NCBI GenBank assembly: GCA_029298735.1
Contig: JANSLP010000124.1
Coordinates: 22,218-86,217 of the forward strand
DNA from: Ophiostoma sp. CBS 140.51
Lineage: Eukaryota > Ascomycota > Sordariomycetes > Ophiostomatales > Ophiostomataceae
Length of the DNA stretch: 64,000 bases
Reading direction: 5' to 3'
Below the pieces are notes generated by a model that worked only from the letters and a program-made list of their open reading frames with translations, had not been told where the DNA came from and ran no database searches. Positions 48,579-58,921 of the stretch are shown here, in pieces. Both the position numbers and the translations under genes were made by a program. Position 1 is the stretch's first letter; each line of letters opens with the position of its first letter.

Positions 48579-51398
48579 CTAGAAAGACATTCTTCTCTCC
48601 CGGCCACCAAACGTCCCGCCCACGACCGTCGTCTGTGAAGCGGCAAACATCATTCTCTGCCGTGGTGTGTGCGCGTGGGTGTGCACATGCACTTGCGCGT
48701 GGAACGCAAAGTGGGAATGTTGCTGCTGCCTCTGCCGAAACACTTGTAACCACGCCTTCTCGGAAAAGTGTGGGTGCTCGGCGGCTTGCAGCAGGAAACG
48801 GTCGAAGCGCGTCAAGGGACGGGCAGCACCACAGAAAGACTTGGGGCGGCGCAGCAGGTGCTCTTTTTCGGTGGAGGTGGCGGCAGCCGACTGTCTCACA
48901 CCAAAACGACGCTGAACAGGTCGGCGAGGAACAAAAGGCAGGCGGACGGTGACGGCCGGTGTTGGAGAAGGTCGAGGGACTAAAGGCGTTGTGGACACTC
49001 TCGTTGCTGGAGCGCTGGCCTGTGTTGGCTCAGCCTTTTCCGTGACTGTCTCCTCTGGGTTCTCCTGTGCTGTTTCTGTCGTCTCGTCCTCCTCCTCCTC
49101 CTCCTCCTCCTCCTCCTCCACTTCCACCGGCTTCTCTGCTGGCAGCCGTGGCGGTGTTGTCGGCGGTGCTCGCGGTCCCTTTGGTGCTTCTCTCTTGGGT
49201 GGTGGGGGAGCCGAGGTCTTCTCTATCTCCTTTGTTTCCGTCTCTGCCTTCTCCTCCCTCTCTGCATCCACCATCTCCTTGGCTACCTCTCTGGCTTTCC
49301 GTGCTGCCTCAGAAGGTTCGACGGGCGACGGCTTGTTCTTCACAATTATGTCCGCTGTAAAGGCACGGTTGGCCGCTGCCCGCATGCGCAGAACTTCGTC
49401 CGTGCTCGGCCGTTTCTTGCCGGGGGCTTTGGCCGGCTTTCTCTCGACAGCAAGGCGGCTGCTGCTTCCACTCGCACCTTCTGTGGTGGTCTTGTCCCGC
49501 CCCGTCGTGTCCCTCCGGATCGTTCCCACCGTCGGGACAACAGTCTGTTCCCGCCCCACGACTGCTGGGTCCACCTGCCGGACACTCTCGCCGGCCGTCT
49601 TCTTTTGGGCGGCCACCGAGTACACGGGAACATAACCACTGGGGACGGGGTTCGCCCGTTCGGGAGGAGGGCGAGAGGGGCGGGGTGGTGGAGACACGAC
49701 AATCTGGCGGGACTTTCTCCATTCCGCCTTTCTAGACGACGACGCCGCCTCCTTCTTCTCCTTCTCGCTCTCAATCTCGCTGTCCGTGCTGTCTTCGTCG
49801 CCGTCGTCTGGGTCGACGCCCCATTTCGTGCGGTCAATCGTGTTGTGCCGCGAGGGGCGACTAATGGTAATCTTGGGTGCGGGCGGTCGTGTCGTGGTGT
49901 CCACCAGACTCGACTCGCTCTGCGATTTGCTGTGCTTGGCGCCCTCCGTCGTTGAATTGCCTTGCAGCGCCGTCGCACTACTGCTGGCACTGACGTTGCG
50001 TCGTGCTGGAAAGTCGGCGGCCACGGCGTAGTACGACGGGTCCTTTTGCAGTCGGTACAAAGAGCCCTTGGCCGTCTGGATTATCTCGGGTCGTTTTCTG
50101 GCAGCGGTGTTCGTGTTGACAGTCGGGCTCGTGCTGCCGTCGTCGCTGCCGCTGGCGTTGCCGCTCTCGCTGCCGGTCAACAGAGGTGAACGACGACCAC
50201 CCGCCGCCTCCCGCGCCTCGCGAGCGGCCGCACCGCTCCCCTCGCCGCTCTCGTTGCTTTCCTTGCGCCGACCCCGCTGCCGGTTGAATATGGTGCGGAT
50301 CGTCTCGCCAAAGCCAGAGGGCTTGCTGTCTTTGACCCCCTTCTCCTTCTCTTTCTCTTTCTCCTTCTCTTTCTCTTTCTCCTTCTCCTTGCGCTCACGC
50401 TCCTTGGCGGCGTAGGCCGCCGCCAGCCGTTCCGACTCGGGCCACACAGGAATATCCACTTGGGAAATGTCAAACTTGTCGATGTCACCCGCGTCGTCAA
50501 TCACCTTGGCCGCCCCCGCCAGGGTTTCGCGGTCCTTGGCTGTCGGGGCGTATGGGACCGCGTCGGCAACTATGGCGGTCGCCTGTGAAGGCGAAGGCGA
50601 CGACGGAGACGGTGTCCGCGAAGACTCGGCGCGTTGCTGGCGTGCAGCCACCGGTGAAAGTTTGGAATCCGTGGTTGGGGTGGCCGTCGCCGCCGCGCCT
50701 GTGTCCGCCACACTACCCTGCCGTCCTCGTCTCACCACTCTCAGATACGGTAGCATCCGCCCCGGCATAAACTGTTGTACAATCTTTTCAAAGAACAGCG
50801 GCTCAATCCCCAACGCCATGGCGTCTGCCGCGGCGGCATTGATGGCTTCTGCATAGCGTGCATCGGGCCGGCCGTCTGTCGTCACATCCAAACTGATGAA
50901 CACGAGCAGTCCACGCTCCGTGTAGGACGCTCTCCGGTCGTTGCCCCTGCCTGTGGCGTACGCTTCTTCGAGGACGGCTTCGGGCCCGCCGTGCTTGGTG
51001 ATCCACGTCGCCTGTCGGCGGTACAGACAGAAGGGCGCGGGGTACAGCTCGGCGTCAATCGTCACGCTTCGATAGAGAGGAAACTTGTTTTTTTCGAGTG
51101 CCGTCTTGTCGGCATCGTCGACTTCAAAGACAAGCCCCGGCGCGTGGGCCGTCTTGACTTTGGTCAGGTTGGCAAAGCCCAGGCCGTTAATGTGCCACTT
51201 GTAGTCGGTGAGGACGGCGCGGCCAATGTACCGGCTGTTGGGGCAGGTGCGCGCCATGTAGGCGATTTGCATGTCGGAGCCGTAGGCAAAGTAGAGGGTG
51301 CGCTGTGGACGGGGCGGTGCGACGGTGGTGATGGCGAGCGACGACGGGGACCCGTAGGCCGGCGCCGGGCCCGTGGGCGCCGGCGGAGAGTCGGCCAT
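48579..51398 (-). CDS. GGCT-fold N-terminal domain with long disordered tail
   Basis: A single exon of 939 residues from an ATG at 51398, preceded by C/T-rich leader. Residues 33-230 have the gamma-glutamylcyclotransferase-like fold: YFAYGSDMQIAYMA (36-49, the substrate-binding Y-G-S loop), a strand GLVFEV (88-93) and YLRVVRRG closing the domain. Active members make 5-oxoproline from gamma-glutamyl peptides with a Glu in an N-E-G-x motif; here the segment reads LEKNKFPLYR, so that Glu appears to be Lys105. The remaining 700 residues are low complexity: a (KE)n tract (DNA 50337-50399), Ser/Pro/Thr-rich stretches, a run of nine Glu (DNA 49088-49120) and basic patches. This suggests a scaffold or regulator. 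Fungal proteins with this layout are common and uncharacterised. Confidence 0.8.
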   Translation of the reverse strand: MADSPPAPTGPAPAYGSPSSLAITTVAPPRPQRTLYFAYGSDMQIAYMARTCPNSRYIGRAVLTDYKWHINGLGFANLTKVKTAHAPGLVFEVDDADKTALEKNKFPLYRSVTIDAELYPAPFCLYRRQATWITKHGGPEAVLEEAYATGRGNDRRASYTERGLLVFISLDVTTDGRPDARYAEAINAAAADAMALGIEPLFFEKIVQQFMPGRMLPYLRVVRRGRQGSVADTGAAATATPTTDSKLSPVAARQQRAESSRTPSPSSPSPSQATAIVADAVPYAPTAKDRETLAGAAKVIDDAGDIDKFDISQVDIPVWPESERLAAAYAAKERERKEKEKEKEKEKEKEKEKGVKDSKPSGFGETIRTIFNRQRGRRKESNESGEGSGAAAREAREAAGGRRSPLLTGSESGNASGSDDGSTSPTVNTNTAARKRPEIIQTAKGSLYRLQKDPSYYAVAADFPARRNVSASSSATALQGNSTTEGAKHSKSQSESSLVDTTTRPPAPKITISRPSRHNTIDRTKWGVDPDDGDEDSTDSEIESEKEKKEAASSSRKAEWRKSRQIVVSPPPRPSRPPPERANPVPSGYVPVYSVAAQKKTAGESVRQVDPAVVGREQTVVPTVGTIRRDTTGRDKTTTEGASGSSSRLAVERKPAKAPGKKRPSTDEVLRMRAAANRAFTADIIVKNKPSPVEPSEAARKAREVAKEMVDAEREEKAETETKEIEKTSAPPPPKREAPKGPRAPPTTPPRLPAEKPVEVEEEEEEEEEEDETTETAQENPEETVTEKAEPTQASAPATRVSTTPLVPRPSPTPAVTVRLPFVPRRPVQRRFGVRQSAAATSTEKEHLLRRPKSFCGAARPLTRFDRFLLQAAEHPHFSEKAWLQVFRQRQQQHSHFAFHAQVHVHTHAHTPRQRMMFAASQTTVVGGTFGGRERRMSF
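49088..49120. repeat. CTC trinucleotide repeat coding poly-Glu
   Basis: About eleven copies of a CTC/GAG trinucleotide within the GGCT-tail gene encode an acidic run; likely length-variable between strains. Confidence 0.85.
50337..50399. repeat. CTT/CTC hexanucleotide repeat coding (Lys-Glu)n
   Basis: Degenerate 6-base units (CTTTCT/CTTCTC) on the plus strand encode about ten Lys-Glu pairs on the minus strand in the tail of the GGCT-fold gene. Confidence 0.85.
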
Positions 51399-52952
51399 TG
51401 TGTAGAAGGTGGGAGGTGGTTGAGGTCGAGGAGGAGAGGAGGTCGTGAGAAGAGGCGATGTCGTTATCGTGAGGATAAGCTCGTAGTATGTCGCAGTTCA
51501 GCTGTCGCTATCGCAGCTATCGCAATCACAATCGCAATCAGCTTGCAGTGTGTCGTGAAGTTGAGTTGACGTTGTCGTTGAAGGTCTAAAGTCGAAATGA
51601 AGCGCCAAGAAGAAAGAAGGTGTAGGAGAAGCAGTTCCCAAGGACAAGGTCACAGTCGCAGCCCAGCCAACCTGGTGACCCAACGTGAGGCTGAACGAGC
51701 AAGCTGCCTCATTCTTGCTGCTCCTTTCACACTTTCCCTCTTTCCCTTTGCTGGCGGCGCCTGTTTCGACCCCGGTCAGTTGTCAGAGTCGCCGCCAGCC
51801 GCTCAGTGGTGGGGCCGCTCTTTACAGCTCGAGCACAGCCCCCCTCCGCAAGGCTGGTCGAGAACTGCGCACGCTCGCACGCCAATCTTCTCAGAAACAG
51901 TGGGCGAATGAACAGCGAAAAGGGTGATGAATATGCGGCTCTTCAGTGGGGATTCTGGCTCACAAATGCAATTAGTGAAGCACAAAAGAGCATTTGGAAA
52001 GGAAGGCACGAAGAAACATGTGGCGGGTAAGCATCCCAGAAGAGGGCATTGCTCCAGGGTCGTAGTGACCCTAAATGTCGTATCATCCACGACAAAGGTG
52101 ATGGATTTGATCGTGTTTTATTTCCAATTCAATTGAAATTGACATTCAAGATCAGCAGAAAGCTATCTTGACCGTTGCGACGATGTTTGAATTGACTTCT
52201 TTTGCTGTCTGTTGACTTTGAGTAAAATACAATTGTTAGGCGGACCGGCCCGCGACAAAAGACGCTACAGGTCCGCGACAGAAAAGGGGACTTGTAGCAC
52301 CTAAAATTGACGATCAGCTGTCGCGACGAGGACTCTTGTGAAGCAACAATAAAGAAACAAAAAGAAAGAAAAACACGAGAATACAAGGTCAGATAGGAAT
52401 ACACCGACTTACACAGACCTACACATCCTTCAAGTAACTCTGCCATCCAAACACAGACCATCTGTCGCCCGCACTTGTGTGGATTTTCGGTTACGGCTAC
52501 ACGCCCAGACTTGCCGAGACGCACAGATTAAGGTTAAATATGTTCCCCGGACACAATATCAGTGTTCATCCAATGGTTGTCGAGTGTGCGACAGTCGTTA
52601 AATGTTGTCGATATGATCTTCTTATGAGCATCATATTGTTTCGTCTGTTAGCTTTACACACACACCGTCTGCACATCCCCACGTGGTAGACGACAAGATT
52701 TGCCGAGATGGACTTGCCAAGCGACAAAAGAACTGCCGGGAGAGGGAGAGAGAGGTGTTGATCTGTAGTGAGCGTGTTTCTGGAGAAACAGGAAACAAGA
52801 TATTTATATCTTTCAATCTAGAGGCCACCTTCTTGTCGGGAGCAATCTATCATGACTCGCCTCAGAACTATTTGAGCACACCGTTCCCATATGTGGTCTT
52901 GGAGCCAGAATGGATCCTCATCGTAACCATTTTTGCTCTGCAGCACCTCACA
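51399..52952. other. Divergent intergenic region, GGCT gene / secreted Cys-rich gene
   Basis: 1,554 bases. Close to the GGCT gene are short imperfect repeats of TCGCAATCA type (51505-51545). Around 52240-52290 two CCGCGACA-like segments repeat about 24 bases apart. Small frames (51597-51911, 52129-52524) have no motifs. Nothing here is supported as a gene. Confidence 0.4.
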
Positions 52953-53663
52953 ATGCACCGTCTTGCTGTCCTCGGCCTTTTGGGCGTTGCCCTCGCCCTC
53001 GAACCGTCTTGCACTACTGTCAAGTGCGTCTTTGATGACCCCACGGCCACGCCCGCCATCACGTCCTACCCGACCACACTCACTTTCTCGTCACACGCCG
53101 CCGTCCTCACGTCGTCGTACAACTTTGCCGTCGGCGGGGGCGACGCTGCATCCTCCTCATCAGATGGAGGGTCAACGACCGACTACCAGGACATGGTGAC
53201 GGTCGAAGTCCACGCGGCATCGCCCACTTCGTTCCCGGCGACGGTCATTCAGGTCGCCGTCACATCCCACACGCTCGTCCACGGCGTCGCCCCATCCCTC
53301 GTCACGGCCTCCCCGTCCGTCGAGACCCAGTCGTCAACTTGGATCGTTCATGCTCCTGCCGCGACCGACCTGCCCCGCCACAAACCGGGCCTCTGTGGCA
53401 ATTGCACCCAGCCAGCGACGTGGATACCCGACGCCTCCTGTGTCGCCCAGAACCAGACCACGGGCTGTGTGCGGCAGTGTGCCCAGCGGGACGGTCTCTG
53501 GTACTGTTTCCGCAAAGACGACTGGTACGAGGAGAATGTCATGGGCCGCGTGTGCTGGTGGCTCAACCCATTCTATGGCACGACGGAATACCGCATGCTA
53601 GGCGCGCCGTGTGTCGACGGGGACCGCCATGTCGACTGCGCAGCGTGCGAGACGTACGGATAG
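52953..53663 (+). CDS. Small secreted cysteine-rich protein, effector-like
   Basis: The ATG at 52953 opens 236 residues beginning with a classical signal peptide (MHRLAVLGLLGVALALEPSC; cleavage probably after A16). The in-frame upstream extension to 52683 is hydrophilic leader and would bury the signal, so it was not used. Residues about 30-145 are Ser/Thr/Val-rich and might be O-glycosylated. A compact C-terminal part (148-236) holds ten of twelve cysteines, in C-x2-C, G-C-x3-C and D-C-x2-C arrangements, with several Trp. An N-C-T site could be N-glycosylated. I recognise no named domain. Length, signal and Cys content suit an apoplastic effector or wall-associated protein; function is unknown. 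Confidence 0.75.
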   Translation: MHRLAVLGLLGVALALEPSCTTVKCVFDDPTATPAITSYPTTLTFSSHAAVLTSSYNFAVGGGDAASSSSDGGSTTDYQDMVTVEVHAASPTSFPATVIQVAVTSHTLVHGVAPSLVTASPSVETQSSTWIVHAPAATDLPRHKPGLCGNCTQPATWIPDASCVAQNQTTGCVRQCAQRDGLWYCFRKDDWYEENVMGRVCWWLNPFYGTTEYRMLGAPCVDGDRHVDCAACETYG

Positions 53664-54903
53664 GTCGTGGTCGTCGTCGAAGTTGGAGACGAATGTTGGG
53701 GGATCGGCTAGCGGCAGCCGCGCTCTGGGTAGTGCTGATGCTGCCGAAAGGTTCATCAGGAACCCAACAGCGGGCAACGGCACTTGTTTAATCTAACGTC
53801 TTACTTTTGAACCATACTCTTGTGCTTCCTTACCTTCAGCCTCGTCTTACTTTCATCACATCAAGTTGTATATTTCGTGCACTGACTGCATCTCGTCACG
53901 CCAAGACTGTCTTGAGTAATTTCACCGCCAGGCTGCCGTATTTCTGCTCTTCGCGCTTTGTAGTCCCGTAATTACAGCGCACCTAATTTTGGCGACGGAG
54001 ACGAGAAAATTACCCAAAACGCCCAAAAGGGCAAAAAAGTACAAACAATGCCGGCCGGCGGAGTTTGTTCTTCTCCATTAACCACCATTAACCACCATTA
54101 ACGCCGGTACTTTGAATACCGCGAAGTGCCGTCGATACGTGGCTCCAGAGTAAAAGAGAGGACCCTGGGATGGAAAGTACAGTGCAGACGGACAAAATTG
54201 CCCTCGTTGCCCGATGCTGCCATGGCATCGTAAGCCGGCCTAGAGTTGCAGAGACTTGGCAAAGAAGCGAGCAGCTACAAAGCATCCAGAAAAAGGGTCA
54301 TCACGGTGACACGATCTTCTATTGGATACCCTTCTGTTGACGTTGGACCACAGCTGTTCCCGCCGTTGGTAACTGATTCTCACTTGGAAAAATAACTCGA
54401 GTTGGTTGCAGTTCATCAAGGTGAACCAACCAGGAGCGCGAACCACCGACCGCAACACCACCACTTTTCGTTGTCTCTTAACTCCAAAACTCCAACTGCG
54501 GCATACTGCTTCCGCGGGGAGAGGGGCAGTCCGACTGTCCGCCCATTCTCGCCAGTATTCGAGCCAACGCCTTCTCCAACAACCCACCAAACACCAGAGC
54601 TTTGCTCTAGCACCGTTCTAGTCTTCTTCTAGCATTGGGTTCAGTTCCCCCCTAAGATATAAAACCGACTGTCCTCGGCACACTCAAACACGCTTGACGT
54701 AGGCGGCGAACCTCTTGAGCCTCCAACACTCCATAACGGACCTTATCGCAAAGAAGCTCGCGCCGACTCGGAGACCTTCCATCGTTATCTCCAATATTTA
54801 AGAAGACGGCCAGACAACGCAATCAACAGCACATCATCATCAATTACACGCTACAAAGACACGCACACTTACAACAGCCACTACCAACACCCCCACACTC
54901 AAC
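53664..54903. other. Intergenic region between secreted protein and SDR genes
   Basis: 1,240 bases. It includes a short tandem TTAACCACCA (54075-54100), the SDR leader rich in CA/AC just before the ATG, and a TATAAAA near 54658. A TCCGCGGG at about 54514 is related to, but not the same as, the palindrome set of the sugar block. No gene was recognised. Confidence 0.4.
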
Positions 54904-55719
54904 ATGCCCTTCCCGTACAAGACCGTCCTCGTTACTGGCGCCACCTCGGGCATCGGCCAGGCCCTGGTCGAGCGTCTCCTATCCCACGGCGAGAACATCT
55001 TTGTCATTGCCGCCGGTCGCCGCCAGGACCGTCTCGATGCTCTGCTCAAGACCCACGGGCCCGAAAAGATTGCCGTCGAAAACGTCGACGTCGGCGATCT
55101 CGCGGGTCTGCCCGCCTGGGTCGACAAAGTCACAAAGGCCCACCCGACCCTGGACTGTGTCATTCTCAACGCGGGCTTCCAGCAAGCTTTGAACCTGGCC
55201 GACCCCAAGTCCATTGACCTGCCCAGCTTGACCGACGAGATTACCGTCAACTACTTGTCGCCCGCCCACGCGTCCAACCTGTTCTTGCCGCACTTTATGT
55301 CCCTGACGCCCAAGCCGACGGCCATTGTGTTTGTCACGTCCGGCCTGGCCCTCGTGCCCAGCAGCCGGTGCCCCAACTACTGCGCCTCCAAAGCGGCACT
55401 GCACTCGCTGGCCTGGACGCTGCGCTCGCAGCTCGCAGCCGCGCCGGCCACCAAGAGTGTTAGGGTAATTGAAATCATCCCGCCCGCCGTCCAGACGGAG
55501 CTGCACACGCGCCAGGGCCTGCCCCAAATCGGTCTGCCGCTTGACCAGTTCATTGACGAGACATGGGCCGGCCTAACGGCCGCCGAAGAAATTGACGAGG
55601 TCATGCCCAAGATTCTGCGCGACATGAGCGGGCACGTTGAGGATGTGAAGCGGGACAGCTACAAGAAGATGGCGGCATTGATGGCGGCGCAGGAGGCCAA
55701 GGCGAAGGAGGCCCATTGA
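54904..55719 (+). CDS. Short-chain dehydrogenase/reductase
   Basis: A single exon of 271 residues. The cofactor motif T11-G-A-T-S-G-I-G18 follows the first strand (TVLVTGATSGIGQALVERL). Further classical SDR features are an Arg in AAGRRQDRL, suggesting NADP, D-V-G in the adenine pocket, LNAGFQ (N-A-G motif), the catalytic Ser in FVTSGLAL and the Y-x-x-x-K pair in NYCASKAALHSL. EIIPPAVQTELH closes the active site. It resembles bacterial DltE-like and fungal carbonyl reductases. No N-terminal targeting signal or membrane helix is seen, so it is cytosolic. Its distance from the sugar block (23 kb) argues against it being the KDF dehydrogenase, though the bacterial L-fucose pathway uses an SDR at that step. 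Confidence 0.88.
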   Translation: MPFPYKTVLVTGATSGIGQALVERLLSHGENIFVIAAGRRQDRLDALLKTHGPEKIAVENVDVGDLAGLPAWVDKVTKAHPTLDCVILNAGFQQALNLADPKSIDLPSLTDEITVNYLSPAHASNLFLPHFMSLTPKPTAIVFVTSGLALVPSSRCPNYCASKAALHSLAWTLRSQLAAAPATKSVRVIEIIPPAVQTELHTRQGLPQIGLPLDQFIDETWAGLTAAEEIDEVMPKILRDMSGHVEDVKRDSYKKMAALMAAQEAKAKEAH

Positions 55720-56920
55720 GGGAGGTGGACGATGAAGAGGAGGAGGTCAAAGACCGACGAGAGGGAGATGGTACGGCCACAAGCCGACTGTGCGATTTGA
55801 AACACTTTGTTTCGATTTCAGTGTGCTTCAGTTCACTTTACTTCACTTCTGGTCCTGACGAGGACATAATACTTTTGAGTTCAAATATATTGTTAACGAG
55901 TGTAAGGCTTCTCCCTAAGAGATGCCAACTATCTAAGAAAAGATATAACAAAACAAGAATAAAAACCAGTTCGAACAAAATTAAACAGACTCAGTGGAAG
56001 GAGAGGAAGAACCGAAATCAAAATGACCATCCAGGTGCAACACTGACAACACTCAACACTCAACAAAAAGCAGAGCGGTAAGACCAAACGCGCCCACAGG
56101 TACAGCCACTGACCATAAGAGGGGTTGAAACAACGACAGAAAACCACGATATGCAAAAGCACAACATGCAGCATGCAGCATTTCAAAAGGCAGTCGGCAG
56201 CCAGCACCATGCCCGTGTATGTGATGGTTAACGGTCGAACGCAGCAAAAGCATAAAAGCATAGAAATCAACGATACGCAGGCAAGAACAAAGTCAAGAAC
56301 AGTGAGTAAAAGATATCTGATTGGTAAAAAGAATTTGGTAAAAAAGCTGCACAAAAGATATAAAAATGGGTAAAAAAAGTAAAGTGGTGGTAAAAAGGGT
56401 AACAATGATAAAAAAATAACAGAAGACGAACGGCAGTAGAAAGTAAAATGCATCCCAATGAAGAAAAGAACACAAGCAACCAAAAGAGCCCCATTTATGC
56501 TACCCTCTCAATGTATCGACACTGTCTTCCTCTTGTCACCAATGTATCCACGGATCTTTTTCAGGTCCTCACAAACTGTATCGGGTGTGTTGCAAAAATG
56601 TAAAAGGCAGGCATTTGTTGCACGCCTATTCGAAACTGAAAAACGAGGATCCACCTCGCTCGTTCGATTTGGTTGATGTTCTTTTGTTGGATGAATGAGA
56701 GAGGTAATGAAGAAGAGAAATAATGTATGGTAATCGAATCGAAGAAAGTGGGTTTGTAAGAAGCAGAATGGTGAAGAGAAAGAAAAAACACATGCAGTGC
56801 ATAATCGTTAATGGGCGTCAAGATGAGAGGAAAAGAAGAGAGAGAGAATGAATGAAGAGAAAGTGCGAAGAAATCGAAAACAGTAACAGTCACATCCGCC
56901 TATCGGCGTCTGTGTCTGAT
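55720..56920. other. Convergent spacer with long 3' regions
   Basis: 1,201 bases between the SDR stop and the stop of the Gln-rich gene. It is A-rich on the plus strand (GGTAAAAA motif repeated around 56310-56410). A 184-codon minus frame at 55929-56483 is Leu/Phe/Cys-rich because of that composition and is not believed. Confidence 0.45.
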
Positions 56921-58921
56921 CTATGCGGCAAACCGCCGCTTCTCGGCCGCGTTGGACAGCACCAGCATCGGCGCTCTCCGCTGCACACCCTCAGCAGACT
57001 TAGCCACCGTCTTGAACACCGAGGCAAACGAGCCAGGGCCCGTCTCGGACGACGGCGTCGCAGCCTGCGAGTCGGCGGCATCCTTCAGTGACTCGGTCGA
57101 CTTGCGGCCCTTCTCGCGCGAGCCAGGCCGCTCGGAGCCGATCGCGCCCCAGCTGCCCGTCGACGTGCGCGAGCTCGGCAGCGAGCACTCCACATCGTCG
57201 CCGTTGAGGCTGCCGGAGCCACTGCGGCCCGAGACGGACTCGTCGTCAGTGAGCGGTGTAGCCAGGTCCTCTTGCTGGTCCTCGTTCTCGGCCGTCTCCG
57301 AGATGGGCGAGATGCTGCCGCTGCTGCCCGTCATGCTGCCACCGACCGTCACCTGCGTGCGGCGAGTGAAACCGGCACGCACCAGGTTGTGCACGGCAGA
57401 GCGGCGCGTGCGCGTGGCAAAGTTCTTGCTGTCCTCGTGCTTGGACGTGGGCTTGCGGGCAAGCTCCTCAAAGTTGGGTGGGCCGCGGGGCTGGCGGACA
57501 GGGTGCTCACCGGCACGACCCTGGCCGGGACCGTAGGTGCCCGAAGTAGACATGACGTTGGGCGGGAAGCTGGTCGACTTGGGGCCGGCGGACTTGGGCT
57601 CGTTGGCAGAGGCGTTGTTGGCGACATCGAGAGTGGTCGAGGCAACGAGCGAGGCCGACTTCTTGTGGCCGCGGCGGAAGGCGTTGGCGCTCGGCGGGGG
57701 CAGAGGCGTGTGCTGGTCATTGGAGGCGGACGAGGTGTCGAAACGGCGAGGCGGCGACGGGTTACGGTGACCATTGTTGTAACCAGAGTTGGAGTTGTGG
57801 TGACCACCCTCACCAGGCGGCGGCGACACCTGGACACGCGGGGCCGAGATGGGCGAGGCCTGGCGGTGCTGCTGCTGGTTGTGGTAGGGCTGGTGGAGGT
57901 GCTGCTGGTAATGGCTGTGCTGCTGCTGCTGTTGAGCCTGCTGAACCTGAGCGTGCTGAAGCTGCTGCTGCTGGAGCTGCTGCTGGAGAAGCTGGAGGTG
58001 CTGCAGCTGCTGCAGGTTGGCATTGTACTGCTCGACGTAGTTGTTGTTGAGCTGGGTGTTACCCTGGCCGAGATACAGTGTCTGCTGGCCCGTGGCCGGG
58101 TCGACGACGGCGTAGATCTGCTGCTGCTGCTGAGCCTGCTGTTGCTGAACCTGCTGCTGCTGCTGCTGGTACAGAAGCTGCTGGTAGGCAGCCTGCTGCA
58201 GAGCGGCATTGTTGTTACCATTGCCACCGTTGCCGCCAAGGCTCAGGTTCTGGAACTGCTGCTGAGCAGCCTGGACGGACATGAGCTGCTGCTGCAGGCG
58301 CTGCTTCTGGGCTGCGAGGTACATGTTGGTCGCGACCATCTCGGCGTAGTCGGTATCCACGTTGGAGGCATCGCGCTCGTCAATCTGGATCTCAGGCGGG
58401 GCCAAGATCTCCTCGGCCGTGTAGTGCTGCTGGTTGTAGGCTGCAATCGCTTGAGCCTGCGCCTGAGCCTGGGCTTGCGCCTGGGCCTGGGCCTGAGCCT
58501 GAGCCTGGTGCTGCTGGTTGTACGTCTGCGACTGAGCAAAGCGGGGCAGCGACGTCTTGGGGCCGTTGTTCGAGTGGTGGTCCGAAGCACCGTTACCGCC
58601 GTACAGACCACTGGGGACACGGCCCTGCTGCTGCTGGTTGTTGTTGATGGGAACAGCAGTGGTGGGCGACTGGGGGAATGTAGCGGCGGTGGCCGACTTG
58701 GGCGCAGTGCGGAGACCGGCCAACAGGTGCGAGCGGCTGGTGCGCGGTGTCACGAGGCCGTTGTCACCGACCTTGTCAGCACCGAGCTTGCTGGCGTCGA
58801 TGGAGAGCGGCTTAATGCTCTGGCCACCACGACGCGAGGCCAGGCCGGACATGGGCATACCCAGCGAGGCCGGGGCGCCAAAAGAGTTGTGAGACATCTG
58901 AGCAAGACTTCCGGAGTTCAT
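56921..58921 (-). CDS. Gln-rich low-complexity protein, unknown function
   Basis: A single exon of 666 residues from an ATG at 58921 (MNSGSLAQMSHNSFG); the in-frame region upstream to 59182 is leader-like. The N-terminal 70 residues (GLASRRGGQSIKPLSID, VTPRTSRSHLLAGLRTAPKS) look conserved. They are followed by an (Ala-Gln)n run (DNA about 58450-58507), then a short ordered segment DTDYAEMVATNMYLAAQKQRL, and long Gln tracts with Leu (DNA 57880-58160). The C-terminal third is Ser/Pro-rich with basic patches, ending FKTVAKSAEGVQRRAPML. No catalytic or DNA-binding domain is recognised. Such Q-rich proteins in fungi are often RNA-binding partners or signalling scaffolds. The coding frame is certain from codon use; the function is not. 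Confidence 0.85.
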   Translation of the reverse strand: MNSGSLAQMSHNSFGAPASLGMPMSGLASRRGGQSIKPLSIDASKLGADKVGDNGLVTPRTSRSHLLAGLRTAPKSATAATFPQSPTTAVPINNNQQQQGRVPSGLYGGNGASDHHSNNGPKTSLPRFAQSQTYNQQHQAQAQAQAQAQAQAQAQAQAIAAYNQQHYTAEEILAPPEIQIDERDASNVDTDYAEMVATNMYLAAQKQRLQQQLMSVQAAQQQFQNLSLGGNGGNGNNNAALQQAAYQQLLYQQQQQQVQQQQAQQQQQIYAVVDPATGQQTLYLGQGNTQLNNNYVEQYNANLQQLQHLQLLQQQLQQQQLQHAQVQQAQQQQQHSHYQQHLHQPYHNQQQHRQASPISAPRVQVSPPPGEGGHHNSNSGYNNGHRNPSPPRRFDTSSASNDQHTPLPPPSANAFRRGHKKSASLVASTTLDVANNASANEPKSAGPKSTSFPPNVMSTSGTYGPGQGRAGEHPVRQPRGPPNFEELARKPTSKHEDSKNFATRTRRSAVHNLVRAGFTRRTQVTVGGSMTGSSGSISPISETAENEDQQEDLATPLTDDESVSGRSGSGSLNGDDVECSLPSSRTSTGSWGAIGSERPGSREKGRKSTESLKDAADSQAATPSSETGPGSFASVFKTVAKSAEGVQRRAPMLVLSNAAEKRRFAA
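57880..58160. repeat. CTG/CAG-rich repeat region coding polyGln
   Basis: Many CTG trinucleotides on the plus strand (CAG on the coding strand), interspersed with Leu and His codons, encode Gln tracts in the Gln-rich protein; probably length-variable. Confidence 0.85.
58450..58507. repeat. Ala-Gln hexanucleotide repeat
   Basis: About nine imperfect 6-base units (GCCTGG/GCCTGA/GCTTGC on the plus strand) encode alternating Ala and Gln in the Gln-rich protein. Confidence 0.85.

Noticed and set aside
54904..55719. SDR as the 2-keto-3-deoxy-L-fuconate dehydrogenase
   Set aside because: The fold is right, but it lies 23 kb beyond the block, has no shared palindrome, and its closest resemblance is to DltE-like carbonyl reductases.
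55929..56483. 184-codon minus-strand frame, apparently multi-helix membrane protein
   Set aside because: The hydrophobicity comes from T-rich sequence in a convergent 3' spacer; there are no family motifs and Phe/Leu/Cys composition is extreme.
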